This document shows, piece by piece, positions 19,062 to 27,843 of a DNA stretch of 36,100 nt. The DNA comes from an uncultured Bacteroidales bacterium (GTDB lineage Bacteria > Bacteroidota > Bacteroidia > Bacteroidales > UBA932). Made by a program: the position numbers and the translations under genes. The notes beneath the pieces are model-generated. The model saw nothing but the letters and a program-made list of their open reading frames with translations, did no database searches and was not told where the DNA came from. Every line of letters begins with the position of its first letter. Position 1 is the stretch's first letter. The stretch is taken from assembly GCA_944325505.1 (NCBI GenBank), contig CALVAJ010000025.1, positions 1 to 36,100 on the forward strand, written 5' to 3'.

Positions 19062-19913
19062 CTACCATATAATATTGTAGACCATCAGGTAGATGACCCC
19101 CATCGGAATGGCAAAAAGTGCACTGTCGAACCTGTCGAGCATTCCTCCGTGCCCCGGAATTATATTTCCGGAATCCTTCAGCGCATAATGCCGTTTCCAC
19201 TGGGATTCGACAAGATCGCCGTAAACGCCGGAGATATTCATGAGGACAGCCATTGCAATACAGTGCAGTATATGGTATGACTGCGGGAAAAACCCTGCAT
19301 AATAAAGGGCTGCCGCAACAATGACTGACATGAGGAACCCGCCCCAGAACCCTATCCAGGACTTCTTGGGTGAAATCTCGGGAAAAAGCTTTTTGCCGAA
19401 TCTCTGCCCCAACGTCATGCCGAAGATATAGGCGCCGACATCAGATGCCCAGATAATGATGAAAAAACATAGCAGGACGACTCCGGAAAAAGCTCCCGTA
19501 GAAGAGAATACCGCAAAATTGGTGAGAGTAACGGGAACTGCTATATAAAGGATTGCCGTATACAGGTTCGCGAATTTGCCGAAATCAGTCTTGTCCTTGA
19601 CGTACAATGAGTTCACCATAACAATGAAGATGGGGATCATAGCCAGTATGACCAGCCTTCCCGGAAAGTCGAGCACATGCCCTTTGTACATGAACGTCAG
19701 GGTAAACAGGGTGACTCCGGCAAAAATGGCCAGTGCCCTGGAAAAACGGTACTCATCCCCCATGGTCATCTTGAAGAATTCATGCATCATGACTACCATT
19801 ACAAACAGCATCACGGCAGCGAACAGATACTTGTCAAGGAGCAGGCCCGCCAGCATTACTGCGACGAATCCCGCTCCTGAAAGAGTTCTGGTAATCAGAT
19901 TTTTAAATTTCAT
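19062..19913 (-). CDS. cdsA: Phosphatidate cytidylyltransferase (CDP-diglyceride synthase)
   Basis: It makes CDP-diacylglycerol from phosphatidic acid and CTP, the branch point of phospholipid synthesis. The frame is open further upstream, but that part lies inside ftsH; the ATG at 19913 gives a start at [13 protein letters not shown], which fits the family and yields 283 residues. Several hydrophobic helices cover the protein, and the CdsA signature is complete at about 237-263: S..KR....KD.G...PGHGG.LDR.D. It overlaps the end of ftsH by 11 bp, so translation is likely coupled. Confidence 0.93.
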   Translation of the reverse strand: MKFKNLITRTLSGAGFVAVMLAGLLLDKYLFAAVMLFVMVVMMHEFFKMTMGDEYRFSRALAIFAGVTLFTLTFMYKGHVLDFPGRLVILAMIPIFIVMVNSLYVKDKTDFGKFANLYTAILYIAVPVTLTNFAVFSSTGAFSGVVLLCFFIIIWASDVGAYIFGMTLGQRFGKKLFPEISPKKSWIGFWGGFLMSVIVAAALYYAGFFPQSYHILHCIAMAVLMNISGVYGDLVESQWKRHYALKDSGNIIPGHGGMLDRFDSALFAIPMGVIYLMVYNIIW

Positions 19914-21870
19914 CCTGCGCCTCTCCCCCATTTTTGTCTCCCCACGGCCTCGGCCCGAAGATACGTTCCAGATCATCCGCAAAAATGACTTCTTTTTCAA
20001 GAAGCTGTGCTGCAAGCTGCTCGAAGCCTTCCTTATGTTCCATAAGAAGCTTGTATGTCCTGTCATGGATGAAATTGACAAGGTCTTTTACTTCCTGGTC
20101 AATGGCTTCTGCCGTCTTCTCGCTGTACGGTTTTGAAAGGTCATAGCCTCTGGCCCCGGTAGAATCATAGAACGAAACCGTCCCGACCTTGTCGCTCATT
20201 CCATAATATGTAACCATGGCATAAGCGGTCTTTGTAAGGCGTTCAAGATCATTCAGAGCTCCTGTTGACGGCTGGCCGTTCACGATTTCCTCTGCCACCC
20301 TGCCTCCAAGAAGTGCGCACATCTCGTCGATAAGCTGTTCTTTGGTTTCAAGCTTCCTTTCCTCCGGAAGATACCATGCGGCTCCGAGGGCCTGGCCGCG
20401 CGGAACTATGGTTACTTTGAACAGAGGGTTCGCATACTTGAGGAACCAGCTGACAGTAGCGTGGCCGGCCTCATGATGCGCGATCGATCTCTTTTCTTCA
20501 GGAGTGATTATCATTGTCTTGCGCTCAAGTCCGCCTACAATCCGGTCAACGGCATCGAGAAAATCCTGCCTGTCTATCACGGTCTTGTTCCTGCGGGCAG
20601 CCGTAAGTGCCGCCTCGTTGCATACATTCGCAATATCCGCCCCTGAAAATCCAGGTGTATGCCTGGCCAGGAAATCGACGTCGAAGTCAGGCTCGAGCTT
20701 GAGATTCTTAAGGTGCACCTTGAATATTTCGACCCTTTCCTTCAAGTCCGGCAGATCCACATGTATCTGGCGGTCGAAACGGCCGGCACGAAGCAGCGCC
20801 TTGTCGAGGATATCCGCCCTGTTTGTGGCAGCCAGAATGATGACGCCTGAATTGGAATCGAAGCCATCCATTTCCGTGAGCAGCTGGTTAAGGGTGTTCT
20901 CCCTTTCATCATTGGACGAGAATCCTACGTTCTTGCCCCTCGCCCTTCCGACTGCATCTATTTCATCTATGAAGACAATGCAAGGAGACTTTTCCTTGGC
21001 CTGACGGAAAAGGTCACGCACCCTGGACGCACCGACACCGACGAACATCTCCACGAAATCCGAACCCGAAATCGAAAAGAACGGTACATTGGCCTCGCCA
21101 GCTACAGCTTTTGCAAGCAGTGTCTTTCCGGTGCCCGGAGGGCCGACCAGAAGGGCTCCCTTAGGGATTTTCCCGCCAAGTGCGGTATATTTCTTGGGAT
21201 TTTTCAGGAAATCCACTATCTCCATCACTTCTTCCTTGGCGCCCTCAAGTCCCGCTACATCCTTGAAAGAGACTTTGATATTCTCTTTTTCAGCAAGTTT
21301 TCCCGTAGACTTTCCGACATTGAATATGCCTCCGGGACCGCCTCCGCCATTCATCCCCCTGTTCATCCCTCTGAACATGAAAACCCACATGAGTATCAGC
21401 AGCAGCGGGAAAAGCAGCCACTCCAGAAGCGTACTCCAGAACTTGCTGTCATTCTCCACAACCACCCTGAACCTGTCAGACTCGGGAAGGCTGGAATTAA
21501 GTTCATCGAATGTCTCTTCAGGATTGAAACTACCCGATACAAGGAATATGAAATGAGGGGACTTCCTGGGCACCATGCCGCCGAACTTGTCCGCATACTT
21601 TGCCAGACGGTCAGGCTTGATAGTGACCCTGCCTTCGAAATCATTCCTGATAAAGACTATTTCCTTGACGTCCCCGGCTTTTATCTGCTCTTTCACATCC
21701 GACCACTCGATCTTCTGCGGATTGGCGCCGCCCTGATTGAAAAACATCCAGATGATGCCGAGAACCAATATTATATAAAACCATGAAAAGTTGAAAGATA
21801 CCCGCACCGGTTTCCTTCTCTGCGGGTTATTGCCTCCGTTTGTAGGCATGCCGTTTCCAGATGTACCCAT
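19903..21870 (-). CDS. ftsH: ATP-dependent zinc metalloprotease FtsH
   Basis: A membrane-bound AAA+ protease that clears damaged or regulated membrane and cytosolic proteins. It has two membrane segments (about 31-45 and 151-167) around a periplasmic domain. Walker A GPPGTGKT is at 243-250, Walker B IVFIDEID at 298-305, the second region of homology at about 345-365, and the zinc site HEAGH at 466-470. The N-terminus is polar and glycine-rich, and a Gly run (176-182) joins the second membrane helix to the AAA domain. Length (655) is typical. It starts 12 bases after rsfS. Confidence 0.97.
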   Translation of the reverse strand: MGTSGNGMPTNGGNNPQRRKPVRVSFNFSWFYIILVLGIIWMFFNQGGANPQKIEWSDVKEQIKAGDVKEIVFIRNDFEGRVTIKPDRLAKYADKFGGMVPRKSPHFIFLVSGSFNPEETFDELNSSLPESDRFRVVVENDSKFWSTLLEWLLFPLLLILMWVFMFRGMNRGMNGGGGPGGIFNVGKSTGKLAEKENIKVSFKDVAGLEGAKEEVMEIVDFLKNPKKYTALGGKIPKGALLVGPPGTGKTLLAKAVAGEANVPFFSISGSDFVEMFVGVGASRVRDLFRQAKEKSPCIVFIDEIDAVGRARGKNVGFSSNDERENTLNQLLTEMDGFDSNSGVIILAATNRADILDKALLRAGRFDRQIHVDLPDLKERVEIFKVHLKNLKLEPDFDVDFLARHTPGFSGADIANVCNEAALTAARRNKTVIDRQDFLDAVDRIVGGLERKTMIITPEEKRSIAHHEAGHATVSWFLKYANPLFKVTIVPRGQALGAAWYLPEERKLETKEQLIDEMCALLGGRVAEEIVNGQPSTGALNDLERLTKTAYAMVTYYGMSDKVGTVSFYDSTGARGYDLSKPYSEKTAEAIDQEVKDLVNFIHDRTYKLLMEHKEGFEQLAAQLLEKEVIFADDLERIFGPRPWGDKNGGEAQDEI

Positions 21871-21882
21871 TCTTGAAAAAAT

Positions 21883-22248
21883 TTAGGAGAGGGACTGATC
21901 GTCTGTGTACTCCTTTCTGTCAGCGTCCGCCCACAGATCTTCGAGCCTGTAGAAATCCCTGTACTGGGTCTGGAACACATGAACTACAATATCTCCGTAA
22001 TCCAATATAATCCACAATGAATTTTCCCACCCCTGTGAACGCACGGGCTTCCTTCCGCAGTCGGCAATCATCTTTTCTTCGACATTGTCCGCTATGGCGG
22101 AGACATTTGTGGTGGAATCTGCACTGCAGACGATGAAATAATCTGATATTGCGGTCCCGATTTTCTTCAGATCCAGGGATACGACTCCGTTCCCTTTTTT
22201 CTCGAGCATTGCGTCCGCTATGACATCAAGTTCGCTTTTATGATTCAT
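21883..22248 (-). CDS. rsfS: Ribosomal silencing factor RsfS
   Basis: It binds ribosomal protein uL14 and blocks subunit joining when nutrients are low. The frame is open to 22302, but the ATG at 22248 gives a normal start (MNHKSELDVIADAMLEKKG), and a -7 element at 22278-22285 would put the transcription start after the upstream codon. The 121-residue protein shows DYFIVCSADS (36-45) and the C-terminal GWENSLWIILDYGDIVVHVF (73-92), the conserved core of the family. First gene of the run with ftsH, cdsA and psd. Confidence 0.93.
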   Translation of the reverse strand: MNHKSELDVIADAMLEKKGNGVVSLDLKKIGTAISDYFIVCSADSTTNVSAIADNVEEKMIADCGRKPVRSQGWENSLWIILDYGDIVVHVFQTQYRDFYRLEDLWADADRKEYTDDQSLS

Positions 22249-22264
22249 ATTTTGAATTTTCTTA

Positions 22265-22285
22265 TATTTTTGCGAGGCAAATATA
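22265..22285. promoter_or_regulatory. Divergent -7 elements for birA (plus) and rsfS (minus)
   Basis: Plus strand 22265-22272 reads TATTTTTG, and minus strand 22285-22278 reads TATATTTG; both fit TAnnTTTG. They are five bases apart, so polymerases at the two promoters would exclude each other. Neither has a good TTG at -33. The placing fits the starts at 22302 (birA) and 22248 (rsfS). Confidence 0.5.
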
Positions 22286-22301
22286 CTCAAAATCCGCACC
22301 A

Positions 22302-23057
22302 ATGAAAAATATGACGGACATTATCTGGTACGAAAGCATCGATTCTACCAACAATCAGGCAAAACGCTTGCTTAAGGACCTGACCGGGACAACGGTCATA
22401 GCAGCCAAAGAACAGACCTCAGGACGCGGTCAGAGGGGGAATAAATGGACAAGCGAGGCTGGAAGCAACCTCACTTTCAGTCTGGTGCTGAAACCCGGGG
22501 ACGGTCTGCTCGAGAATATCCCTCCTGACTGCCAGTTTGTCATAAGTGAGGCTGTCGCCCTGGGTATAAGGGACTACATTGCGGCAGAAAATGTAAGTGC
22601 AAAGATCAAATGGCCCAACGACATTTATGTATCGGACCGGAAAATATGCGGAATACTGATTGAAAATACGGTAGACGGAGGTAATCTGTCCGGCAGTATA
22701 ATAGGCATAGGCATGAATCTGAACCAGCAGAGGTTTCCTCGGGAAATACCGAATCCCACGTCTCTTGCACTCATTACCGGAAAGGCCTACAGGCCTGAAG
22801 AAGTCCTGGAAGAACTTCTTCCCCGGATAATGGCTCGGCTTGATGAAGCCGTTTCCGGCCCCTCGGGCCTGCTCTCGTCCTATCTCGGCTCCATGTACCG
22901 TAAAGATGAGCCTGCAAGGTACACTGACGTCAGGACCGGAACGGAATTCACGGGAATCATAAGGGGAATTTCCGATAGCGCCTTACTGCAGGTCGAACTT
23001 CCGGACGGAACGATAAGGGAATTTTCATTCAAGGAGATAGGCTACATCATTTCATAG
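22302..23057 (+). CDS. birA: Biotin--[acetyl-CoA-carboxylase] ligase
   Basis: It attaches biotin to carboxylase carrier domains through biotinyl-AMP. Residues 41-46 read GRGQRG, the nucleotide-binding loop, and KWPND (103-107) and GILIEN (117-122) are also family motifs. At 251 residues it has only the catalytic and C-terminal domains; the N-terminal helix-turn-helix of E. coli BirA is missing, so it should not act as a repressor. A second ATG at 22311 is possible. Its stop overlaps that of the convergent rpe gene by 11 bp. Confidence 0.93.
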   Translation: MKNMTDIIWYESIDSTNNQAKRLLKDLTGTTVIAAKEQTSGRGQRGNKWTSEAGSNLTFSLVLKPGDGLLENIPPDCQFVISEAVALGIRDYIAAENVSAKIKWPNDIYVSDRKICGILIENTVDGGNLSGSIIGIGMNLNQQRFPREIPNPTSLALITGKAYRPEEVLEELLPRIMARLDEAVSGPSGLLSSYLGSMYRKDEPARYTDVRTGTEFTGIIRGISDSALLQVELPDGTIREFSFKEIGYIIS

Positions 23058-23685
23058 CCCTGACCACAGCCACCGGATCATCTGACCTGAAAACGGCACT
23101 GCCGGCAACAAGAATGTCGGCCCCGGCGTTTACAAGAGATGAGGAATTGGCCGGAGATACCCCTCCATCGACTTCTATCATGACATCGAGACCTCTGGCT
23201 GAGATTTCATGTCTGAGAGTACTGATCCTTTCATATGTCGATTCTATGAACTTCTGGCCTCCGAAACCGGCAAAGACAGACATTACCAGCACAAAATCGC
23301 AGTATTCCAGATAAGGGAAAACATTCTCTACCGGAACATCCGGATTGAATGCGATTCCGGCCTTCATGCCATATGAACGGATGAGTTTCGTTACGGATAC
23401 AGGATCATCCATTGCCTCAAGATGTGCGCTTAGCATTGCCACCCCTGTCTTTGCAAACCTTTCTACGTATTTCTCCGGATGGACAATCATCAAATGTGCA
23501 TCCATCGGTTTCACGGCTTTTGATGCAATAGCTTCCACGACAGGGAACCCGTAGGAAATATTCGGGACGAAAACCCCGTCCATTATATCGAGGTGAAATA
23601 TGTCAGCACACGAATTTACGGTATCCACATCCTTTTCCAGATGCAGGAAATCCGCAGAAAGCATTGAAGGGGCTATCTGTGCCAT
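23047..23685 (-). CDS. rpe: Ribulose-phosphate 3-epimerase
   Basis: It interconverts ribulose 5-phosphate and xylulose 5-phosphate in the pentose phosphate pathway. The 212-residue TIM barrel shows APSMLSADF (5-13), the metal-binding HLDIMDG (31-37), His64 in MDAHLM (61-66), and VDGGV followed by the phosphate-binding loop ADILVAGSAVF. Length is normal. It begins 4 bases after the pepD stop, as the last gene of the dnaA-pepD-rpe run. Confidence 0.96.
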   Translation of the reverse strand: MAQIAPSMLSADFLHLEKDVDTVNSCADIFHLDIMDGVFVPNISYGFPVVEAIASKAVKPMDAHLMIVHPEKYVERFAKTGVAMLSAHLEAMDDPVSVTKLIRSYGMKAGIAFNPDVPVENVFPYLEYCDFVLVMSVFAGFGGQKFIESTYERISTLRHEISARGLDVMIEVDGGVSPANSSSLVNAGADILVAGSAVFRSDDPVAVVRAMK

Positions 23686-23689
23686 GGTG

Positions 23690-25135
23690 CTATCGTTTTA
23701 TGGAATTTCCGCTGTATGTCATTATGACATCATCGAGCAAGGCGACGAACTTGTCCAGTGACTTAAGGTCGAGTCTTTCTCCGGGAGCATGGACTCCTCT
23801 GAGTGTAGGTCCGAATGATATCATGTCCAGATCCGGCCACTTGTCAAGGAACAGCCCGCACTCGAGCCCGGCATGGATCGCTCTGACAACCGGTTCGACG
23901 GAAAACAGTTTCCTGTATGATGCCCTGCATACCTTAAGTACTTCTGAATCCATATCCGGCTTCCATCCCGGATATTCAGACTCATGCGAAACCCTGGCCC
24001 CGGCCAATGCAAAGCAGGCTTCAACCTTTGCGGCGGCAGACTGACGTTCAGATGTGACAGACGATCTCTGGCTGGTTCCGATTCTGATGATTCCCGGTGA
24101 CGGCATCTTTACCGAGGCAAGATTGGTGGAAGTCTCCACCAGGCCCGGAATATCCATACTCATGGCCAGGACTCCATGCGGTGCCGCGAACAAAGACTTT
24201 ATGAGAGCATATGCTACACTCTCCTCAATTGCTTCATGGAGGTTACCGGTGTCGTCTGACAGCCGGACTGAAATCCCCGGATCTGACAAGGCGAATTCCT
24301 GCCTGAGCACTTCTCCGAAGGTTTTGAAACGAGAAGATGTCGCTTCAGGGTCAGGCACTGCGATTACAGCTTCCGCTTCCCTGGCGATGGCATTGCGTTT
24401 ATTGCCGCCGCCGATACTGCACAAGTCGATACCGTACGGCAATTCTCCGTACAGGAACCTTGCAAGCTGTTGGACGGCGTTGCATCTACCTTTATCTATA
24501 TCGTCACCGCTATGTCCGCCCAATCCGTTGAATATCTGTATTTTTAACAAATGTGTTCCAGGTGATAACTTTTTTGTTTTAAAGTAGAATTCAGCAGTAG
24601 TGTCTATTCCTCCGGCGCATCCGACAAAAAGTTCGCCTTCATCTTCCGAATCGAGATTGATCAGGACTTTTCCGGATATGAATTCCGGCTCCAGGGCATT
24701 TGCTCCGTCCAGGCCGGTCTCCTCTGATACTGTAAAAAGGCTTTCGATACGCCCTGTCGGTGCCGTATCCTCAAGGGCTGCAAGAGCGGCAGCCATGCCG
24801 ATACCGCAGTCTGCACCGAGCGTCGTATCTTTGGCGATCATCCATCCGTCTTCTATCACATATCTGATAGGGTCCCTGGAGAAATCATGCTCGACTCCGG
24901 AATTCTTCTCGCACACCATGTCGGAATGGCTCTGCAGGACCAGAACCGGCACATCTTCTTTACCTTCTGCGGCTTCTTTGACAATCAGCACGTTGCCTGC
25001 CTTGTCGGTTTTACACTGTAACGAATGAGACGAAGCAAACCGCTGCAGGTACGCAACGATCTGCTCCTCATGACCGGATTCGCGCGGAACCCTGGTAATT
25101 TCCTTGAAAATCTCAAGTACCCTTTCTGATTTCAT
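23690..25135 (-). CDS. pepD: Aminoacyl-histidine dipeptidase (M20 family, PepD)
   Basis: A cytosolic zinc dipeptidase that cleaves Xaa-His and other dipeptides. The open frame extends to 25420 over the end of dnaA, but the ATG at 25135 gives MKSERVLEIFKEITRVPRESG, the family start, and 481 residues, a normal length. Metal and catalytic residues are visible: His70 and Asp72 in LQSHSDMV, Asp109 in LGADCGIG, the Glu pair in SEETGLDGA (137-145), and the dimerisation-domain GGHSGDDI. It lies 23 bases after dnaA. Confidence 0.93.
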   Translation of the reverse strand: MKSERVLEIFKEITRVPRESGHEEQIVAYLQRFASSHSLQCKTDKAGNVLIVKEAAEGKEDVPVLVLQSHSDMVCEKNSGVEHDFSRDPIRYVIEDGWMIAKDTTLGADCGIGMAAALAALEDTAPTGRIESLFTVSEETGLDGANALEPEFISGKVLINLDSEDEGELFVGCAGGIDTTAEFYFKTKKLSPGTHLLKIQIFNGLGGHSGDDIDKGRCNAVQQLARFLYGELPYGIDLCSIGGGNKRNAIAREAEAVIAVPDPEATSSRFKTFGEVLRQEFALSDPGISVRLSDDTGNLHEAIEESVAYALIKSLFAAPHGVLAMSMDIPGLVETSTNLASVKMPSPGIIRIGTSQRSSVTSERQSAAAKVEACFALAGARVSHESEYPGWKPDMDSEVLKVCRASYRKLFSVEPVVRAIHAGLECGLFLDKWPDLDMISFGPTLRGVHAPGERLDLKSLDKFVALLDDVIMTYSGNSIKR

Positions 25136-25158
25136 ATATGGTATAAGTATGTGGCAAG

Positions 25159-26586
25159 CTATCTGGCAGGCACGAGCATCTTTTCTATATCCGAGACATA
25201 CTGCCTGAAACTCTTGTCTATAGCCATCAGGTCGGATACTGTCGTACATGCATGGAGAACCGTGGCATGGTCTTTCCCCCCGAGCTCGGCCCCGATGGTG
25301 GCAAGGGAGCAGTTTATCAGATTCCGGCTCATGTACATGGCTATCTGCCTTGCCTGGACGATCTGACGCTTCCTTGACTTGGACAGCAGGGTGTCGCGTG
25401 TGATGTTGAAATACTCGCATACGGCTTTCTGCACCTTGTCTATCGTGACATCGCTGTCTTTCTCCCCTACGATATTTTCAGTGATGCGCTCTGCCATATC
25501 GACAGTTACCTCCTTATGGGCAAGGGTGGCGTTGGCGATAAGGGAAATAAGCGTACCCTCAAGTTCGCGGAAGTTGGAAGTTATCCGTGTTGCAAGATAA
25601 ATGAGCACGTCATCGCTTATAGTTACACCTTCACGGAAACTTCTGGCCTTGAGCATTGCAAGACGGGTCGGAAAATCCGGCCTCGTAAGCTCTACGGAAA
25701 GTCCCCATTTCAGTCTGGACAAAAGCCTTTCTTCAAAATTCTGCAAGTCGGCCGGAGCCCTGTCTGAGGTGAAGATCAACTGCTTGCCGGACTGATGCAG
25801 ATGATTGAATATATGAAAGAAGGCATTCTGCGTACCGGGAGATACCAGCTCCTGGATATCATCCACTATCAGCACATCCATCTTCATATAGAATGCCAGG
25901 AAGTCGACGAGCTTGTTTTTCACGCTGACAGCGTCCATATACTGCGTCTTGAACCTGTTTGCAGGAACGTAAAGCACTACGAGTTCCGGGTGTTTCTCCT
26001 TGATCGCTATACCGATTGCCTGGGCGAGATGGGTCTTTCCAAGCCCCGGTCCGCCAAAAAGGAACAAGGGATTGAAAGGAGTCTTCCCGGGAGAATCGGA
26101 AATGCTTTCCCCGGCAGTTATTCCCATCTTGTTGCACTCCCCTTCCACGAGATTGCCGAAACAGTAGATCGGATTCAGCTGAGGGTTCACCTGCACCCTG
26201 TGTGTCGCAGTACCCGGAAAGACAAAAGGTCCGGGATTTGCCGCCTGCGTATATGAACTGGAGATGTTTATCGCTTTGTTTACCGGAGCATGGCCGTGTG
26301 CGGCCGGATAAGTCATTGCCGGCTGGACCTTGACAGGCCTTACCATATACTGGAGCTTCGCCCCTGCACCGAGTTCCCTTTTCAAAGTCTTTTTGAGGAC
26401 ATCCAGGAAACACTCTTCAAGATACTCTCTGAAGAACTCCGTAGGAACCTCTACGGTAAGTGTCGAATCTTCCAGGGATACCGGTCTGATAGGCTTGAAC
26501 CATACTGCAAACTGCTGCGGCTCGACTATCTGTCCGATAATCTGAAGGCAGCGGTTCCATACGAGTATGTGTTTGTCAGAAAGCAT
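25159..26586 (-). CDS. dnaA: Chromosomal replication initiator protein DnaA
   Basis: It opens the replication origin. Domain I is at about 1-85, a low-complexity linker at 86-130, then the AAA+ domain with Walker A GGPGLGKT (178-185) and Walker B VLIVDDIQ (238-245). The C-terminal DNA-binding domain ends with the DnaA signature around GGKDHATVLHA (436-446). At 475 residues it is of normal length. Neither dnaN nor rpmH is next to it; pepD and rpe follow on the same strand. Confidence 0.97.
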   Translation of the reverse strand: MLSDKHILVWNRCLQIIGQIVEPQQFAVWFKPIRPVSLEDSTLTVEVPTEFFREYLEECFLDVLKKTLKRELGAGAKLQYMVRPVKVQPAMTYPAAHGHAPVNKAINISSSYTQAANPGPFVFPGTATHRVQVNPQLNPIYCFGNLVEGECNKMGITAGESISDSPGKTPFNPLFLFGGPGLGKTHLAQAIGIAIKEKHPELVVLYVPANRFKTQYMDAVSVKNKLVDFLAFYMKMDVLIVDDIQELVSPGTQNAFFHIFNHLHQSGKQLIFTSDRAPADLQNFEERLLSRLKWGLSVELTRPDFPTRLAMLKARSFREGVTISDDVLIYLATRITSNFRELEGTLISLIANATLAHKEVTVDMAERITENIVGEKDSDVTIDKVQKAVCEYFNITRDTLLSKSRKRQIVQARQIAMYMSRNLINCSLATIGAELGGKDHATVLHACTTVSDLMAIDKSFRQYVSDIEKMLVPAR

Positions 26587-26794
26587 CCGGATTGATTCAG
26601 GTTATTTATTACGATATTTTCTCAAAACGGTTACAAAGGTGGTGAAAAAAAACTTAGTAATTTTTTTGAAATGCTATTGTTTATTATGTTTTTTTTACAT
26701 CCCCGAAGTCCGGACGATTAAACGAAGGTGTTTTATAAATACTTTAAAATCAATAAATTACGAAAGAATAGAACAGTCAAATATCAAAGAATCA

Positions 26795-26802
26795 CAAATA
26801 TA
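26795..26802 (-). promoter_or_regulatory. Possible -7 element for dnaA
   Basis: The minus strand reads TATATTTG, matching TAnnTTTG, about 210 bases before the dnaA start. Its upstream edge lies in the first arm of a perfect inverted repeat. The nearest upstream TTG is only 16 bases away, so the -33 box is not ideal. Confidence 0.35.
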
Positions 26803-26829
26803 GCAATTTTGAATAATTCAAAATTGCTA
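26801..26829. repeat. Perfect 13-bp inverted repeat upstream of dnaA
   Basis: TAGCAATTTTGAA (26801-26813), TAA, TTCAAAATTGCTA (26817-26829). It lies 27 bases after the stop of the MCE gene and next to the likely dnaA -7 element. It is AT-rich and has no proper U-tract on either side, so it could be an operator, a terminator of the MCE gene, or both. Confidence 0.7.
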
Positions 26830-26855
26830 ATATGCATTATTACAGGAAAATAGCC

Positions 26856-27767
26856 CTAAAAAATCGAAACTCTGATATATTTTTTCGGGTTCTCCTGAAT
26901 TTTACGCAAAAGACTGTCGGCATCTGAAATCAGGGATTCGATCGAATCATACATGCCGTCTTCGGACAAAAGCCTGCCGAAAGAACCGTCCGGATTCCGG
27001 ATATTGTCGAGCAGGTCCCTGAAAGAGACTATCAGGCCTTCTATGTCCGACTTCCTGAGAGCGGCGGTAACGGAGTTGACATCCGACATTGACCTGTCGG
27101 TCTTGAGTGCGATGGAATCCAGCCGGGTGCTCAGGGATGCAAGATTGTCTATTAAAAGTTCAAGCTCGCCTGATCTGCCTCCGAGAGCGGAAGATATTTT
27201 TTCTGCTTCTGACGCGGTTTTTTCCAGTTTCAGTATTATGTTCCTTATTCCGTCACGGTTTTCTCGGCTGAGCAGGGCGTTTGCCGAGGCCGTCAGGGAA
27301 TCGAGGCCTTCAACCGCCGAAGAAATCCTGGAAAGCAGAGGTACCGCCTGTCCTGCCAATGATGCCAGCATGTCAGGTTCTGTTGCGGGGGCAAGGACCG
27401 CTCCGTCCGAGATATGGTCGGCAGACAGGCCAGGGTCTATCCTTACGGCTTTCCCGCCCATGATGTCCCGGCTGTATATCGTCATTCTGGAATCCGACGG
27501 AATCCGGAATTTCTTCAAAACAGAACATGCGACTTCGAAGTGTCCCTTTTCCGGGAGATATTCGACCGATATGACGCTGCCTGCCTTATAGCCTTTGATG
27601 TACACCGGGTCGGAGGGTACAAGTCCGTCTATGTTCTCATAGGAAGACATGACGGTCATCTCCCTGTTGAAAATGTCTTTTCCTCTCAGGAAGTTGATGA
27701 CAAAAAAGGAAGCGACGAGCACTGCCAGCACGAAACACCCTATCTTGAATTCTCTGCTAAGTTTCAT
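26856..27767 (-). CDS. MCE (MlaD-like) domain protein
   Basis: MCE proteins form rings that carry phospholipids between the inner and outer membranes. Here residues 10-27 form a single N-terminal membrane anchor, followed by the MCE domain (about 36-115: YENIDGLVPSDPVYIKGYKAGSV...). The rest is helical (SAVEGLDSLTASANALL..., LIDNLASLSTRLDSIALKTD), as expected for the coiled stalk. At 303 residues it is typical of Bacteroidota. The ATPase and permease partners (MlaF/MlaE-like) are not in the window. It lies 76 bases after the amidase gene. Confidence 0.92.
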   Translation of the reverse strand: MKLSREFKIGCFVLAVLVASFFVINFLRGKDIFNREMTVMSSYENIDGLVPSDPVYIKGYKAGSVISVEYLPEKGHFEVACSVLKKFRIPSDSRMTIYSRDIMGGKAVRIDPGLSADHISDGAVLAPATEPDMLASLAGQAVPLLSRISSAVEGLDSLTASANALLSRENRDGIRNIILKLEKTASEAEKISSALGGRSGELELLIDNLASLSTRLDSIALKTDRSMSDVNSVTAALRKSDIEGLIVSFRDLLDNIRNPDGSFGRLLSEDGMYDSIESLISDADSLLRKIQENPKKYIRVSIF

Positions 27768-27843
27768 GGATCAAAATTTTTCTGACACAAATCAAAAGCT
27801 AAGTTAAATTTTTTTTCCGACAAGCGGCAATACAGGCCGGCAT

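Larger units (their letters stand above)
26587..26855. other. AT-rich intergenic region between the MCE gene and dnaA
   Basis: Strongly AT-rich, with a run of T on both strands. No copy of TTATCCACA or a one-mismatch form of it was seen on either strand, so it does not look like an origin by eye. It contains the inverted repeat and possible promoter listed separately. Confidence 0.5.

Noticed and set aside
19914-20081. N-terminal extension of cdsA
   Set aside because: It lies wholly inside ftsH and does not fit the CdsA family start; ATG at 19913 was used instead.
25136-25420. N-terminal extension of pepD
   Set aside because: It overlaps the end of dnaA and has no relation to the M20 family; ATG at 25135 was used.
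26587-26855. Replication origin upstream of dnaA
   Set aside because: AT-rich, but no DnaA boxes were seen on either strand.
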